The notes under the pieces are model-generated. The model saw only the letters and a program-made list of their open reading frames with translations. It was not told the origin of the DNA and made no database searches. From Kappaphycus alvarezii (lineage: Eukaryota; Rhodophyta; Florideophyceae; Gigartinales; Solieriaceae), in assembly GCA_002205965.3 (NCBI GenBank), contig NADL03000478.1:707001-771000 (forward strand): a DNA stretch of 64,000 nt, given 5' to 3'. Below, piece by piece: positions 1 to 11,800 of this stretch. Each line of letters opens with the position of its first letter. Within the stretch, counting starts at the first letter, position 1. A program made the translations under genes and the position numbers.

Positions 1-1190
1 CACTAGCTGTATGCTCAACATAAACAAACTTGAGATATTCCTCAGCTGAAACTAGTTTTAATTCCAGCATTTTACTAGTACCTTGCTCTTCAACTTCGTC
101 TGCAACAATTTCCCAAACGCACCTCAAATTATTATAGACGAGGGCTCCAAGAATGCAATCAACAGCAGCCTTCCTTTTATTTTTTCCTCTTGTAAATTTA
201 TTTAAAAGCTGGAGAAAATAAGATCGACTCAGATATTAACACTGTTGATTTGCTTCACATTCATGTTCAGATATCTTGTATCCGCGATAGATCTTACCAC
301 AACTTTCTCCTCAGCACAGCTGGAAATTCAGCCCATCTTTCATCAAGCCTTATGTGCTTTGTACCCCAAGATAGGATCTGAACATTACAGCTTCTAAATA
401 AGTACTTCAATGTAGTCCTTATTACGGTATCACTCACAAGACATACCGTTCTTTTATGCCCTGACATGCTCCCGTTGCACAAATATATATATCCTATTCC
501 TTACGAGACTGCGTAAACAGTCTGGAGAGATATCCACATGCGCTTCGCTATGGCGATGGGAGGATGCTGGCACCCAGTTCGTTGGCCTTTATTTTCGACG
601 GACTGACATTGCGATAAGCAGTGCTTATGTTACTAACAGACCCAGGGGGTCTACAGGGAATCTATTTAGAGCAACACAATCTCGTCCTGTCATCTACAAC
701 TTGAATTCCCAAGACAATGTCGCAGCAATACAAATGAACAGATGCCTGGAAATGATAGCAATTATGTCCCATCGCTCTTCCATTTGAACTACTGCTGTCG
801 ATGAGAAAACCATCAACATGACAAAAAGATGCAATCTCATTGTATGTTTCATCATTCGTACTGTTCTCCACATACGCCTTCCCCTGACCCCGCTTATCAA
901 CAGACTTTTCTGTGCCATTTTCATTCTCCTAGGTTCATATTCAACGCTTCCTACCACGCCTTGCACTTCTTCAGCTCTAGAGGTCGCACTGAAAAGACTG
1001 GGGAGTAATTTTTTTTCAATACTTCCCCTCTTAGCGCCCTTTATCCAGTCAAAAATAGCTCCTTTCAACTTGCTGTCCAACAAATTCTCCTCAAAAAATG
1101 ATCTGTATAATGCGTTGCTTTCTTTCGGCTGTAGAATTCTAACAATGGACATGACACATAATTTTATTACAGTATGGAGACCTTTGAATT
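1..1190 (-). pseudogene. Decayed coding region of unknown family, cut by window edge
   Basis: Three minus-strand stretches read like one broken protein: 1152-662 (frame change near 870), 482-294, and an open stretch from about 190 to the window edge. The middle part has a spaced pattern (ILSWGTKHIRLD, then FPAVLRRKLW) followed downstream by a Lys-rich segment and an acidic helical segment ending VEHTAS at base 1. I do not recognise a catalytic domain. The general look, a tryptophan-glycine-threonine motif before a basic patch, recalls anonymous proteins repeated in protist and algal genomes, but that is a recollection, not a match. Stops and frame changes separate the pieces, so it is probably a dead mobile-element gene continuing beyond the window. 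Confidence 0.3.
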
Positions 1191-2660
1191 AATTTCTCTT
1201 AGGTAGGCTAACTTTGCTTCGCGCTGAGAAATTGTAACATGCTTCAAACCTCATTTAGGTACACCAAGTGCCTCAATTACCACATTGAGTGTTCGACACA
1301 AGTTATCGTCAGATTGTCGCAAAACTATATCTTCCTTGTTAGCAGCACCTTGTTACTGCTTGATGTGCGCAGCAGCAATCAGGGCCTAGTCTCGTGCGTT
1401 CCGCTCTTGCAGTCTGTGTACTTGTTTGCAATGCCTACGTCTGGGGCGCTTCGGTCCTTTACGAATGCACTGCGGACAGCGTATGTATGCGCCGCAGGAG
1501 TCACAAGCCTTTTGTTTGTGGCCGCATCTAAACATTCTGGTAGAAAGACTGCCGTTCTAAGTGGCCAGATGTGTTCTTTTGGAAGGCGTGGTCGAGGAGA
1601 AATGGCTCAACAAATGTTGAAAATCTGCAATTTCAGCGTGGTAGCACAGAATAAAATTGGGAAAGGATTAGACACCTTTTTCTTGCTCGAGAAATTAAAT
1701 CGATAGGTACTTAGCACCAAGAGAGACTTGGTTTCGTTTCCAAGACTATGAGCAACTTTGAAACGACATCTTGTGTTAGCTTTCTGCTATGCCGCTCTCG
1801 ATCTAGTGAAGCAGGGAGTCACATGATGTGTCGATTCACGTGACGTGGTACAGTAATCATGAATTTTGAACAAAATGATCGGCGTAAAAATTACCTTTAC
1901 ATCGCCCCTCCGCTACACCTTCAGCCACGTTCCAGGCCACCTTTTCGGCTTTTACAGCCAATAAGTGGTCACTAAACTTTGTAAGCTCTAGCTCTGACCC
2001 TAATAAATTCCAACCAAAAAGCCGGATTTGAAAACGTCCAAGCACTAACTTTTCTACGTTGATTTGAGGTTTCTTTGCGTCTGCCCCTTGACTCGAAAAA
2101 TGTGTGTTTGAAATTTTAATCGGTCTTATACAACTCTGAGAAGAAACATTGGCAATCATCACAAGAACGCAGTACCGTTGTTCTCGGGCGCACTGTAATG
2201 CAGGCTGCAGTGCCTCTGTCGGGCTGCAAATATAGAGCCCATAGCTGGTTTTTACATCCGTGAGCATCTATGATGTTCAATCGTATCAGACGTTCACTGG
2301 CGGCGACAAATGCACCTGAAACATTTCAAATGGTGGAGGGGATTTAGGAAGTAGAGATCAGTACAGACGAATCCATCACGCCCATAACAGGTTCGGAGAT
2401 ACTCTCGATGGCAAGAATGTTCCTTTGAAAGAGTCAATATTCCCTCATAATTTACATCGATGCCGCACCTATGCTAAATATTGTGGATGAAGGGGCATTT
2501 ATTCAGAGAATTCGCACTAAATATTCCTTATTAAGTATTATTTCCTGTTAGGCAAATTAAGCTGACTTCCAAAACGAACTTTGACAAACCAGGGATCGTA
2601 ACTTAGTAATTACCAAGCTATTCGAGTATCCTCAAAGATCTAGCCTTATTCTTTAATTAA
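1191..2660. other. No recognisable gene
   Basis: Short open frames on both strands (for example 1239-1706 plus, 1857-2267 minus) have no motif or composition that I can assign. The stretch ends at the LTR of the first Copia element. Confidence 0.5.
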
Positions 2661-3117
2661 TGAAGGGTCTTAGAGCAGTTATATGTGCTTTGTCTGATTG
2701 AAATAATGACTCCTTTACTTAAGTTCCCATCATTTTCAATTTAAGCACACAGTTGAGTAGCCTTGCAAACCTACCTAAAATCCGACAACTTTTCTACTTG
2801 ATGGGTTTTCCAAGAAGTAGTAGAACAAAATTTGAGCCATCCAGTCACCTCAGACAATCACGTACCACAAAGTACCATTAAATCAAAACCATACAGGCAC
2901 GCCGGACCACACAGTTGGACATAAACAAGATCGCATAGATAATAAACATAATTGTAGGCCCGAAAACGTGATGTCCGACCAAAAGATCATTGGGTAACTA
3001 CGTAAGGCCGTAATAGTCTTACTAGGAAAGGATTATAAAACAATGGGACATCATACAATTCATGTGGCTCAATACATGTCTCACACATAATTACTTGTTG
3101 CTCTCGAACGTACATCA
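2661..3117 (-). repeat. 3' LTR of first Copia element
   Basis: It aligns over its whole length with 14760-15219. Shared landmarks include the tracts around 2690-2730, the GTACCATTAAATCAAAACC block near 2871-2890 and GATGTCCGACCAAAAGATCA near 2969. It begins TG and ends CA on the plus strand. Confidence 0.85.
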
Positions 3118-4120
3118 AATTTCCCTCTTCCGACACGCATTTAAAACTTTCCCTTGATATGTCTTCAACGCCAAGTTCATTTCTGGATTTTCGGAAAAAA
3201 GGAAGGTCATCGGTTTCTCTAGAATATCAGCTGACATTCTATCAGTGCTGCAGCACATCCTGTTGATGACTCCATTGTCAACATTCTCTTTGACGAACTT
3301 TTGGCTAATTGAGGCATGCTTTGCATATCTGAACCCCTCAGTAGAGTAAGTCATAGCTCCCTTATTGTCTTCCATGACTGGATTGTTGCTGCTATGCATG
3401 CAGTCCAACTCACTCAGAAAATTCCTCATCCATACGAATAGCCTGACACCCTCACTTAGAGCGCAAACTAAGCCTCGATAGTCGAAAGGGCAACGGTACT
3501 CCGCTTAGTAGTCCTCCAAAACAATGAATCCTCATCCAACTGCAACAGTAGTCCGGGTTTTTACTTCCTCTCTGACTGTTCGACTGTCCAGTTCGAGTCA
3601 GAGAAGCATAAAAGCTCACAAATGCTTTCATAGGCCAGACGAAAAACAAACTTCTGGAACCGGTGAGGTAGCTCAATATGCGTTTTAAACAGGTCTGGTG
3701 GTGGTTTACGGGACCTGTTGCGTAGCGACTCAGCGTATTCACGACAAAAGAATATCGGGGCGAGCTCGGGTCGCCACAAACAGCAAATAACCAATTAGCT
3801 CTTGGTAAGTAGTCCGATCAAACAAGTCCCTATCTGCAACAACGAAATACCTAACGGAACTCTCATTTATAGGTATTTATACAGGCCGAAATTTACTCAT
3901 GGCAAACATTTCAAAGATTTCGCCAAAGTAATAAGTTTTGGAAATCCATGCAGTGGATCTTTTCCGAGAAAAAAGAAGGCCAATAAAAATTTTCAATGAA
4001 CCAAGGTCTTTCACTTCGAAATAAGAGCCAATCTCTCTCTTGAAACTGTCATATGCTTACTTTTTTCCCTAATCTAAATGATATCGTCAACAAAGGCCAA
4101 CATCCACAGACTCTGATACA
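3115..4120 (-). pseudogene. Copia reverse transcriptase C-terminus and RNase H remnant
   Basis: From high to low coordinates the minus strand gives a trace of the Copia RT DD region (AFVDDII near 4090), then FKREIGSYFEVKDLGSLK, a segment matching the RT-to-RNase H connection (LSRYATGPVNHHQT and SYLTGSRS at 3740-3650), and the RNase H end (EDNKGAMTYSTEGFRYAKH at 3370-3310, then CCSTDRMSADILEKPM). These are standard landmarks of Copia polyproteins. At least three frame changes separate them, so no functional protein is possible. It ends within a few bases of the polypurine tract and 3' LTR, as expected. The upstream half of the RT domain is missing here and was probably lost when other elements inserted. 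Confidence 0.75.
3119..3131 (-). other. Polypurine tract of first Copia element
   Basis: The minus-strand run GGAAGAGGGAAA abuts the start of the 3' LTR, the expected site of plus-strand priming in LTR retrotransposons. Confidence 0.65.
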
Positions 4121-6061
4121 GAAATTTCCGATAGCAAATTGAAAATGAAAATTCGACGAATTTTTACACAGGAAAACGTAACTTCTAATCCCAAAATTTT
4201 CTTTTTTGGCACAATTCCATGTTTTTTTTGACGGAAAATTAATTACTGGCCGTGACCCATGTGTATCACCTTCAAATGGTTAACTGTCAGAGATAGTGTC
4301 ATCCGTAACTTTCAGCATGTAAGCTGATATTATTGCCATGTAACTGATTTTTACAGTACATGACTGACAAAATAAGTCGGAACTAGAATCGTTTTAATTT
4401 TTTTTCAAATGTTAATAATTCCGTTCTTAAGTTTTATTAATCATTTCAGTCCGACAAACGACGACTGCAATCCAACATAAGGCTGCCAAGTCGGCAAGGA
4501 ACAAAAAGGTACTACTACAGCGGCCACGTTTTGATCCCGCTACATGGTAGAAATGTTTCCTTGACTGTTTTTGGCTTTCTATCTAACACGTAAACACTTC
4601 AGGCCCTTTCCCCGCAAAAGATTCTTTTTGAAATTTTTTCATCTAATCGGGAGAAGGAAATATTTGTTTATTGAAAATATTCTTTAATATACTTATTGTG
4701 TTAATTCAGTAATCATGGAGCTTATCGAAACGTCCTACTACTGAGAACAGAATGACTGCAAAGCCAAGAGAATCGTTGTAATTACAAATATCTCAACAAC
4801 TAATCCCAATATTTGGTGTTTTTTACCCCAGATCCTAATCACAAGATCGTCTGCACAATACCGTCAGTCCTGTGTGCAGAAAATGGAACGAAGGGGAGAT
4901 AAAGACACTCCTTTAGCTGGAAACGCAAACAAGAATACCTCACCCACAATTTCAAGCAATAATGCAGGCTTCTATCAGCCTAGACAACCTCCCAATCATT
5001 CAATAGGATTATCGTGCTGGCATGGTACTTTGCTATCCGGTGGTATACCAACAATTGCACTCTTGGGAAGCCAAGGGTCTCTTTTTCCTGTGCTAGTTAC
5101 ACTATGGTAGCCGTTTATTTTTACCTTTGGGAGATTTACTCTACCTCATGAGAACAAAATATCTGGAAAGACAGATCAATAGTATTCGCGGACAAGAAAA
5201 TTCTTCTACAAATCAACATCTGTCTGAAAGTACCGTAAGCCTCGCATAGTTGCATCTTCTTTGATTTTGTCAGAGTTGGATGGAACTACATACTAGCAGG
5301 GTATACTTGAAATCGTCAGCAATATTGGAGATACAGATGGCAGAATTTGAATATTGGTAGATCATCAACTGGCGGATGGAAAATCAGGAGGTACTAGCTG
5401 ATTTGAGATGAGAGAGGACAAATTTTGGAAGAAAACTCAGGGGTGATGCATGGAAGTATTCTAGACCCTACGATAATCAAGATATGATAAGTCGTGAACG
5501 CAGATTTTGTGGTGGTCAGTTCAAAGTGAAGTACAATCACTGATATCTCCAACATCTTTTGGGGCGCATGCCGTTGACCCATTATTCGATTACGCGATTT
5601 TAGGTACGACAGCTGTTACAAACGACAGCAACTGCTAGAAAGTAGATTTCGGTTCGAGTTGGATGGTTTTGGGGCGATAGCTAAGAAAATAAAGCTCCAC
5701 TAATCATCACATCCTCTGCATAGAACATCTTTGAAGGAAGGCAGTTAAATAAGGGTAGTAAAAGAAGAAGAACGTACTCGTGGCTGTCGAGCAGTAGAAG
5801 AGAGTCCTGAACTTGGACTAGATGGCATGAAATGTAAGCTTTTCAAAGCTTTTCTGGATGTCATAGTGCTACCAACGGGACCTTTAGAGCTTTTTGAAAG
5901 CTTTTGAGCTTTAAAAAAGCTCAAAGATAACTTCAAAAGCCCTTAGAGAGGGTTTCTAGAATTTTTGTGCACAATAATTGAATCAAACCTTCCTTTATGG
6001 AGATTGCTGTCTGATAAAAGCTCAGGATGTACCAAAAAGATATTTTCTACCGCATTAAGGT
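4121..6061. other. Interior of Copia element, no assignable gene
   Basis: AT-rich DNA with only short open frames. It holds one copy of an inverted repeat (about 5745-5995) whose partner is at about 10555-10790. It lies between the Copia RT remnant and the Harbinger element, so it is probably inserted or decayed transposon sequence. Confidence 0.4.
5745..5995 (-). repeat. Dispersed repeat, inverted copy A
   Basis: The reverse complement aligns with 10555-10790. Shared blocks are ATCTTTGAGCTTTT, AAAAGCTTTGAAA and CCAAGTTCAGGACT, and the similarity continues outwards into a GGTTTGAT block. Both copies can be read as a serine/lysine-rich peptide with PSSGLS in common, but no domain is evident. 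Confidence 0.6.
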
Positions 6062-6083
6062 GCGTCCATCTGTTGAGGTCAAA
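6062..6083 (+). repeat. Left terminal inverted repeat of Harbinger element
   Basis: It begins GCGTCCATC and ends GAGGTCAAA. The reverse complement of 8845-8866 matches except at four positions. The GGTCAAA part recurs inverted at about 6153-6172, making a local hairpin. Confidence 0.7.
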
Positions 6084-6300
6084 GTGGTATAATTAAATTC
6101 GACTTGGAACGACGTCATTTGCGGAGAAATATTTTAACATTTTTACCACTTTTGCACTTTGACCTCTATCAACGTGCGAACCAACGGTCTGCTTATTGTG
6201 TCCAAGGAGAAAAAGGAAAGGGGGTCTTGCAGTACCTGCATTACCCAGTCCAGTACCCAGTCATCGACTGCGCTGAGCAGTGTTACATTGCGACAACCAT

Positions 6301-7585
6301 GGACCCATTCATTATTTTCGCGTCGAACGACCTGTCTGCCATATTCTTAGAATTGACCGAGGGCGACAGCGAGGAAGAAGAAGAGGTGGAGAAGAAACGC
6401 GGAGAGTCTCAGCCGGGACGGGCTCCTAACGCCAAAAATAGCGCGAGCGGCTCTAAGAGATCCTGTACCGCCAGTATTTTAGCGAGAACCCCATTTACGA
6501 TCACAGTACGTTCCGTCGCCGGTTTCGCGTATCGAAGCCCATCTTCGAGAATTTCTTTTCTGCAATTGTTGTGTAAGATCCTTTTTTTACCCAGCGTCGC
6601 GACTGTACAAGTATGCTAGGGCATTCACCATTCCAGAAAATCACTGCATCAATGCGTGTTCTTTCATACGGTGTAGCGTACGACTCAATGGATGATAAGC
6701 TAGGGATGGACAATTCGACCGTGTTGGTTTATCGCGTGTTTTGAGGACCAGTACCTATGCGCGCCTAACGACGAGGACGTGAAGCGCATACTGTGTCAGT
6801 CGAACCAACTAGTTTTTCCCGGAATGTTGGGTTCTATCGACTGCTTCTAGTGGAAATGGATGCAGTGCTCGACAGCGCGGAAAGATCAATACCGCGGGAA
6901 GGAGAAGGCATCCACTGTCACGCTCGAGGCGATAGCGGACGAATCATTGTGGATCTGGCATGCCTTCTTCGGCGTACCAGGGTGCCTAAATAACATCAAC
7001 GTCATTGAGACTTCGCTGTTGATGGAGAAAACCTCGAGCAGGAAGTACCCTCCGCCCTGTGAGTACGTCATCAATGGCGTGCGTTGGAACAAGCCCCACT
7101 GGCTCTGCGACGCTATCTATCCGAAGTGGCCGATATTTATCGAGACCATTTTGGAACCCTCGACGAACGTTGAAAAGCTGTTCGCTAAGATACAAGAGGC
7201 GATGCCCAAAGATACTGAACGGGCGTTCGGCGTGCTGCAGTGCATTTGGCACTTCATTTCGTCGCCGTCGCGGTTCGAGACCATGGACTCTATGAAGGTT
7301 GTCATGAAGTGCGTGATTGTCATGCACAGCATGTTCGTGGAGGAGCGCATGTACTCGGCAAAGGCAGCCGAAGACGAGGCCGCGGAAGGGATTATTGTGG
7401 GTGCTGGGCGAAAGCAGATGTGGAAGGGGACAGTTCCGATGACATGGGCAATGAGCGACGGAGAGGCACCGAGGACTCTGGATGGGAGGTGTGCATTGGA
7501 GGCATTCAAGGAGAAGGCGAAGGAGCAAGACATCACGAAACGGTTGCTCATGGAGAACATCTGGAATCAGAATGGTAACCCATAG
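6301..7585 (+). pseudogene. PIF/Harbinger transposase (DDE_Tnp_4 type), broken
   Basis: The protein opens with an acidic stretch and SQPGRAPN, then RQYFSENPIYDHSTFRRRF, FTQRRDC, PFQKITASMRVLSYGVA and PNDEDVKRIL. The nuclease core follows with GSIDCF, LWIWHAFFGVPG, then CDAIYPKW and TERAFGVLQ, which hold the three acidic residues expected of a DDE nuclease. This arrangement is typical of the plant-type PIF/Harbinger nuclease. Lesions: a frame change near 6458, TAA at 6574, a frame change near 6740 and TAG at 6848 just after the first catalytic motif. The part from 6860 to 7585 is a single open frame of about 240 codons. GC content is higher than in the surrounding DNA. It is the partner of the converging accessory gene at 7654-8553. 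Confidence 0.85.
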
Positions 7586-7653
7586 GCACGCTCCGCGGGG
7601 AGCTGGAAAGGAGGAGGGCTAGGGGTTGATGGGTGTTTTTTTATACCAGGCAA

Positions 7654-8553
7654 CTATCGCAAAGCAAAAACGTTGATATTTTCGCCAAGAATATCGCCAA
7701 CTACTCGTTCCCAGTATCGTGTGACTCGTCCGCAACCTTCGAAAACACTTCCATAGCGCTTTTCTTTTCCTTTTCTGCGCGCATGTTGCAAATCACGGCT
7801 TTCTGGTGCATTGTAAAGAGCCCTTCGGCCAGCTCTGACTCCGACCCCCCACCCGTTGGTGAACAGGAGAATGAGATTGTGATCCTCTAAATATTTCATC
7901 TCCTTCTTTTGAAGTTCAAGGGCAGAGCTGGCCGGGAGAATTCTCTTGTTCTCCTGCTCTTCTTTCGCCTTCACCTCCTCCGCTCGCTTTCACCTTATCG
8001 GTCGCTTCGCACAGCGCGGAGCTGCAGACTCACTTGTCCCTTCTTCCTGTCTTTCATCATCCATACACCCCGTCGCGTTTGTCCTCACTTTAGAGAACAC
8101 TGATCGGCTTGGAGAGGTGTCACCAGCCGCAGCGTTCTTGGGCAGGACGTGCAGGACCTCTCATTCCTTAAGGTACTTGAACCTTCTGCCCACGTCTTCG
8201 TTCCAGTGCTGCACCTTCTTCTTGTTGAACAACGCGGTAGCTAAGCGTATCTTTTCTTCTTCACTTACGCCGCTACGCTTCCTCGCTTTGACGCTAACGA
8301 AGCAGGCAGAAAAGCGCACGCACTGCTTCTGGATGTCTTTCACGCGTGACTCGATGGATGACTCTGTCCGGAGTGGCGCTTTCACGGGTTTCATTTCCTT
8401 ATAAGAGCTGTAGATGCGAGCATTGTACGTCTGTTGGCGTTGTTCACGACCCTCGATCGGGTCCGTCGACACTTGAACGTACGCACGTGCAATGCACACG
8501 TCCTCCTCCGTGCTGTAGTTCGAGCCGCGTTGCTTCATGTTGGTGTCCGCCAT
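7654..8553 (-). pseudogene. Harbinger accessory Myb/SANT-like protein, broken
   Basis: It starts at an ATG at 8553 with MADTNMKQRGSNYSTEEDV, a trihelix/SANT-like opening, followed by ESSIESRVKDIQKQCVRFS, HWNEDVGRRFKYLKE and, after an in-frame TGA, EVLHVLPKN. A second in-frame TGA after RPIR precedes a charged helical segment (KAKEEQENKRILPASSALEL). This resembles the DNA-binding partner protein that Harbinger elements encode beside the transposase. The first TGA falls where the family usually has tryptophan (YLKEW), so a single G-to-A change explains it. A frame change near 7810 restores a further plausible helical tail. The gene runs tail to tail with the transposase, 70 bp away. Confidence 0.75.
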
Positions 8554-8844
8554 TTTTGGTTCGTCATCGAGGTGCTACAGAACGTATTCGAGACCAACTG
8601 CGCACCCAACTTGGTGAAATGTGCTCTATTTGTGAAGATACTCCGCATAGAGTTTCGGTATTCCCGCGAAAAGTACGGCCCACGCACATTTATTGGTGTG
8701 GGTGCCAAAGTGCTATTTTGAGGGGGTAGAATATGATAAATTTATAACTTCGATTTGGCACTTTATCTCATTTGCTTTTTTGGTACTTGCCCGGTGGCCC
8801 GAGTAATTTTTTTGCCGAAGTGCTAAATTTTGATTATTTGATCA

Positions 8845-8866
8845 TTTGACCCCGACCGTTGGACGC
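8845..8866 (-). repeat. Right terminal inverted repeat of Harbinger element
   Basis: Read on the minus strand it starts GCGTCCAACGG and continues to GGGGTCAAA, matching the left end. Confidence 0.7.
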
Positions 8867-11800
8867 AGTCTTCGAAATCATCTGAAAGATGTTCTGGCGC
8901 TGCGGTTTGGAACACTAACGTTTGATTTTTGGGAAGAAATTATAATGGCATGCAGTCATTAATGTTATGCTCAAGATATATTATAGGGTAACTCATGTCA
9001 AAATCATTCCGTATTGTTACGGAATGAGCACCTAGGTTCTCTAAACTTTACGCGCTGGAGTATTTAAGCGTAATAAAGCGCAATATTGACCAGTACGGCA
9101 ACAGAGGTCGGATATGTGCTGTCACGAGTGAAAATAAACGGTGTTCTGTTAAAGCCGTAAGTTGTGCACAAAACAATACCCTGGTTTTTTCAGTTTCAAA
9201 GATAAGAGCCTCATAGCAGATTTGCCGATAGAAAATATCTCAGATATCGAGTTGATGGAAAGCGTTATAGACAGTTATTCGAATACTTTCTCATCCATAC
9301 ACAGTCAAAGAAAGCTTAAAAGCAAGCTGGCTGAATTCATGGAAGTATTCAACGTCTTGGTGAATATAGATTGAAAGGAAAGAGACGGAGCTGCAGCAGG
9401 CCTCTCATCGACTGGAGAGAATGAAGGGAATCTTGAAAGACTCAATTAAGCTCAGGGCATTTCACAGACCTACAGTCATGGTGGGACAGATTTCTAACAT
9501 ACGTTTTGCTTCCTCGGAGCATATGTTTAACTCTTTTTGAGAGTCATGACAGCACTTTTGAAGGTTATCGGATGTCAGTACTCAGAAGGGACGAGTTCGA
9601 GAGCAACTTGTACCGCTTCAGACTCACAGACGTTAGTCAAAAGGAAAAAGTTTGTCGACTCAGTTATGTCTCCATCATTCCTGGTGAATGTCACGAAGGT
9701 TACGCAGTCCGAAGATTTTTAGCCGTTATTTTCGTCTCTTTTAATCTGATGCTACTAAAATATTCAAAGTTCTACCTCTCATATTTTATTTGAATTTAAG
9801 TCTAAGAAACTTCAAATTTAGCAGTATCAAAATTATCAGGTCATGAATGTATACTTTCAACGCTGCGACGGTCCTGTATCCCAGTCCACATTAGTATTGC
9901 TGCTGCACTACGTGCACTAGATAGCACAAATCTTAGATCCCATCCCATGTTTGTCAAAATTGCCCGAAGTAGTCTACAAAGAGAAACTCAGAAATGAAGT
10001 GACTAGGTACTGCACATTCAAATACAGTGATATAAGGCAGCTGTGCTTGAAAATTGAGCAAATGATTCATTCGAGAAAGACCATAGTTCTTCGGAATTGA
10101 AGAGGCTTTCTGAGATTGGTATCGGCCTTCAGTAGTACGATGGCAAGAAGTTGCAGTACTGGAACTCTTATTCTTGCAGAGACCAGAATTTATGAGATTT
10201 TGCGAGGCGCATTTCATCTACTTCTCATACTGTTGTAGACAGGAGCTTTAGCGCTTTCAAATGCGTACATACAAAGCTCCACAGAAGGCTTAGGAATGAA
10301 AAGGCTGCCATCTTGATGCATTGATCTCGGATTTGACGTATCCAACATTCTGCTCGTTCCATGGATCGCATGCTTAGTTTGGATAAGGAAGATGACGTGA
10401 GCGATCATATCTCCACTTTTAGTGGTCTTCCTGCAAATAGGTAAGATTCGAGTAGTAGTCCAGAATTATAGTCTGGTGGAGGATTTTTAGTGTAGATAAG
10501 AGAACTAATGCGGTAGGAACGTTTCTGAAAGCATACATGATCTCTCAAACGATGATGGGTTTGATATAATTTGATAAACCACAAATTAGTAATATAAATA
10601 TAAGTTATTGTACTGAGACCGAGTAGCTCTCGCTCGGGGCATATGGAGCTATCTTTGAGCTTTTCAAAAACATTAAAAGCCTCTTTCGCAGCAGTACAGT
10701 ATAAAAGTCAAAAAAGCTTTGAAAGTATTAGATCTCAAGGCATCCATCCAAGTTCAGGACTATCTTTCTACCGTTCGAGTAATGACCGACCTATGATCTG
10801 CATGCAGACGCATGACTATGTATGCTGCACTACGTAGACAAAATGGGTTCCCAAGGTCTGGCCATTTCTTTGTCTGATGTACGAAGCAGTAGATATGTAC
10901 ATTAGTTCCCGATGCGTGGCCGCTGCTGCGTCTGCTGTCTGGTGCAGCAGATATATACCATTCCTTACGGCACTTACATGCCGCTGTACATTTCCGAGAT
11001 CGACCTATGAGTCATTTGTCGATTCATGACCAATGAACATCTGTTTGCGGACTCATGTCCGTTTCCACTGAAGGCTGTCGATGGCAGTGATTATCAGTGC
11101 AATCCCACTGTTAGATATGCCTTGTAGTGCAGCAGGTATACGCATTCTCACTGCACATGCACGCAGTAGTAGGTTTCCAGGAATAGGCCTATCTAGCATT
11201 GGCTTGGAGACGCAGCACCCTCGTCGATGTGTGGTCATCAGCCAATCCAATATCTACTTCTGAAACTAGTGCCGAAATACACATCATTAGGCCACGGAGC
11301 GATCCAATTTCAAATAATGAGCAAATTTGCTCCCAACAAAACTCCTGGAGCACTGTAGTTGGAGTAAGATTCAACTAAGAATGCAGTATGGGATGAAAGG
11401 AAAAAAAGGAAAGGCATTACTTGCTTGGAGGTTTATGAGAGATCAAATGGTAAAGAAGGTGGCAGAATGGGAGAGATATCGAAGGGCGGTGAGGGTTAAA
11501 AGGGAGGATGGAGGAACGGAGGGGGAGAAGGGAGGGGAATGGAGGGGATGGAAAGTTTGCGTAATAAAACTTTAAAGGAGGCGATGGAGAGTGAAGTTCG
11601 AAGATGACAGACAGTGAAGCGAATGTTCGGTAGAGGATAAATAGGAAAGGCACTGGATGCCCAGGAAGCAGAATTATGTAAAGGAAACAGGAAGAATGAT
11701 AAAAAATAATGATGCAGAAGGATGAAGGGTGCAGAGGAGCGCAAGAAATGAAGGAGAGATGTGGATCGGATGGTAGAGAAGAGGTCAAGGAGAACGTAAC

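Larger units (their letters stand above)
6062..8866. mobile_element. PIF/Harbinger DNA transposon with two converging genes
   Basis: The ends at 6062-6083 and 8845-8866 are inverted copies matching at 18 of 22 positions by eye (GCGTCCA...GGTCAAA). Between them lie a plus-strand transposase (6301-7585) and a minus-strand Myb/SANT-like accessory gene (8553-7654), the two-protein set known for Harbinger elements. Both genes are broken, so the copy is dead. I could not find a clean 3-bp target duplication, although TTAAG precedes the left end. It sits inside the first Copia element and so inserted after it. Confidence 0.8.

Noticed and set aside
7654..8553. In-frame TGA codons as recoded tryptophan
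   Set aside because: Only one of the two sits at a tryptophan position, and the neighbouring transposase has TAA and TAG stops, so ordinary decay explains it.
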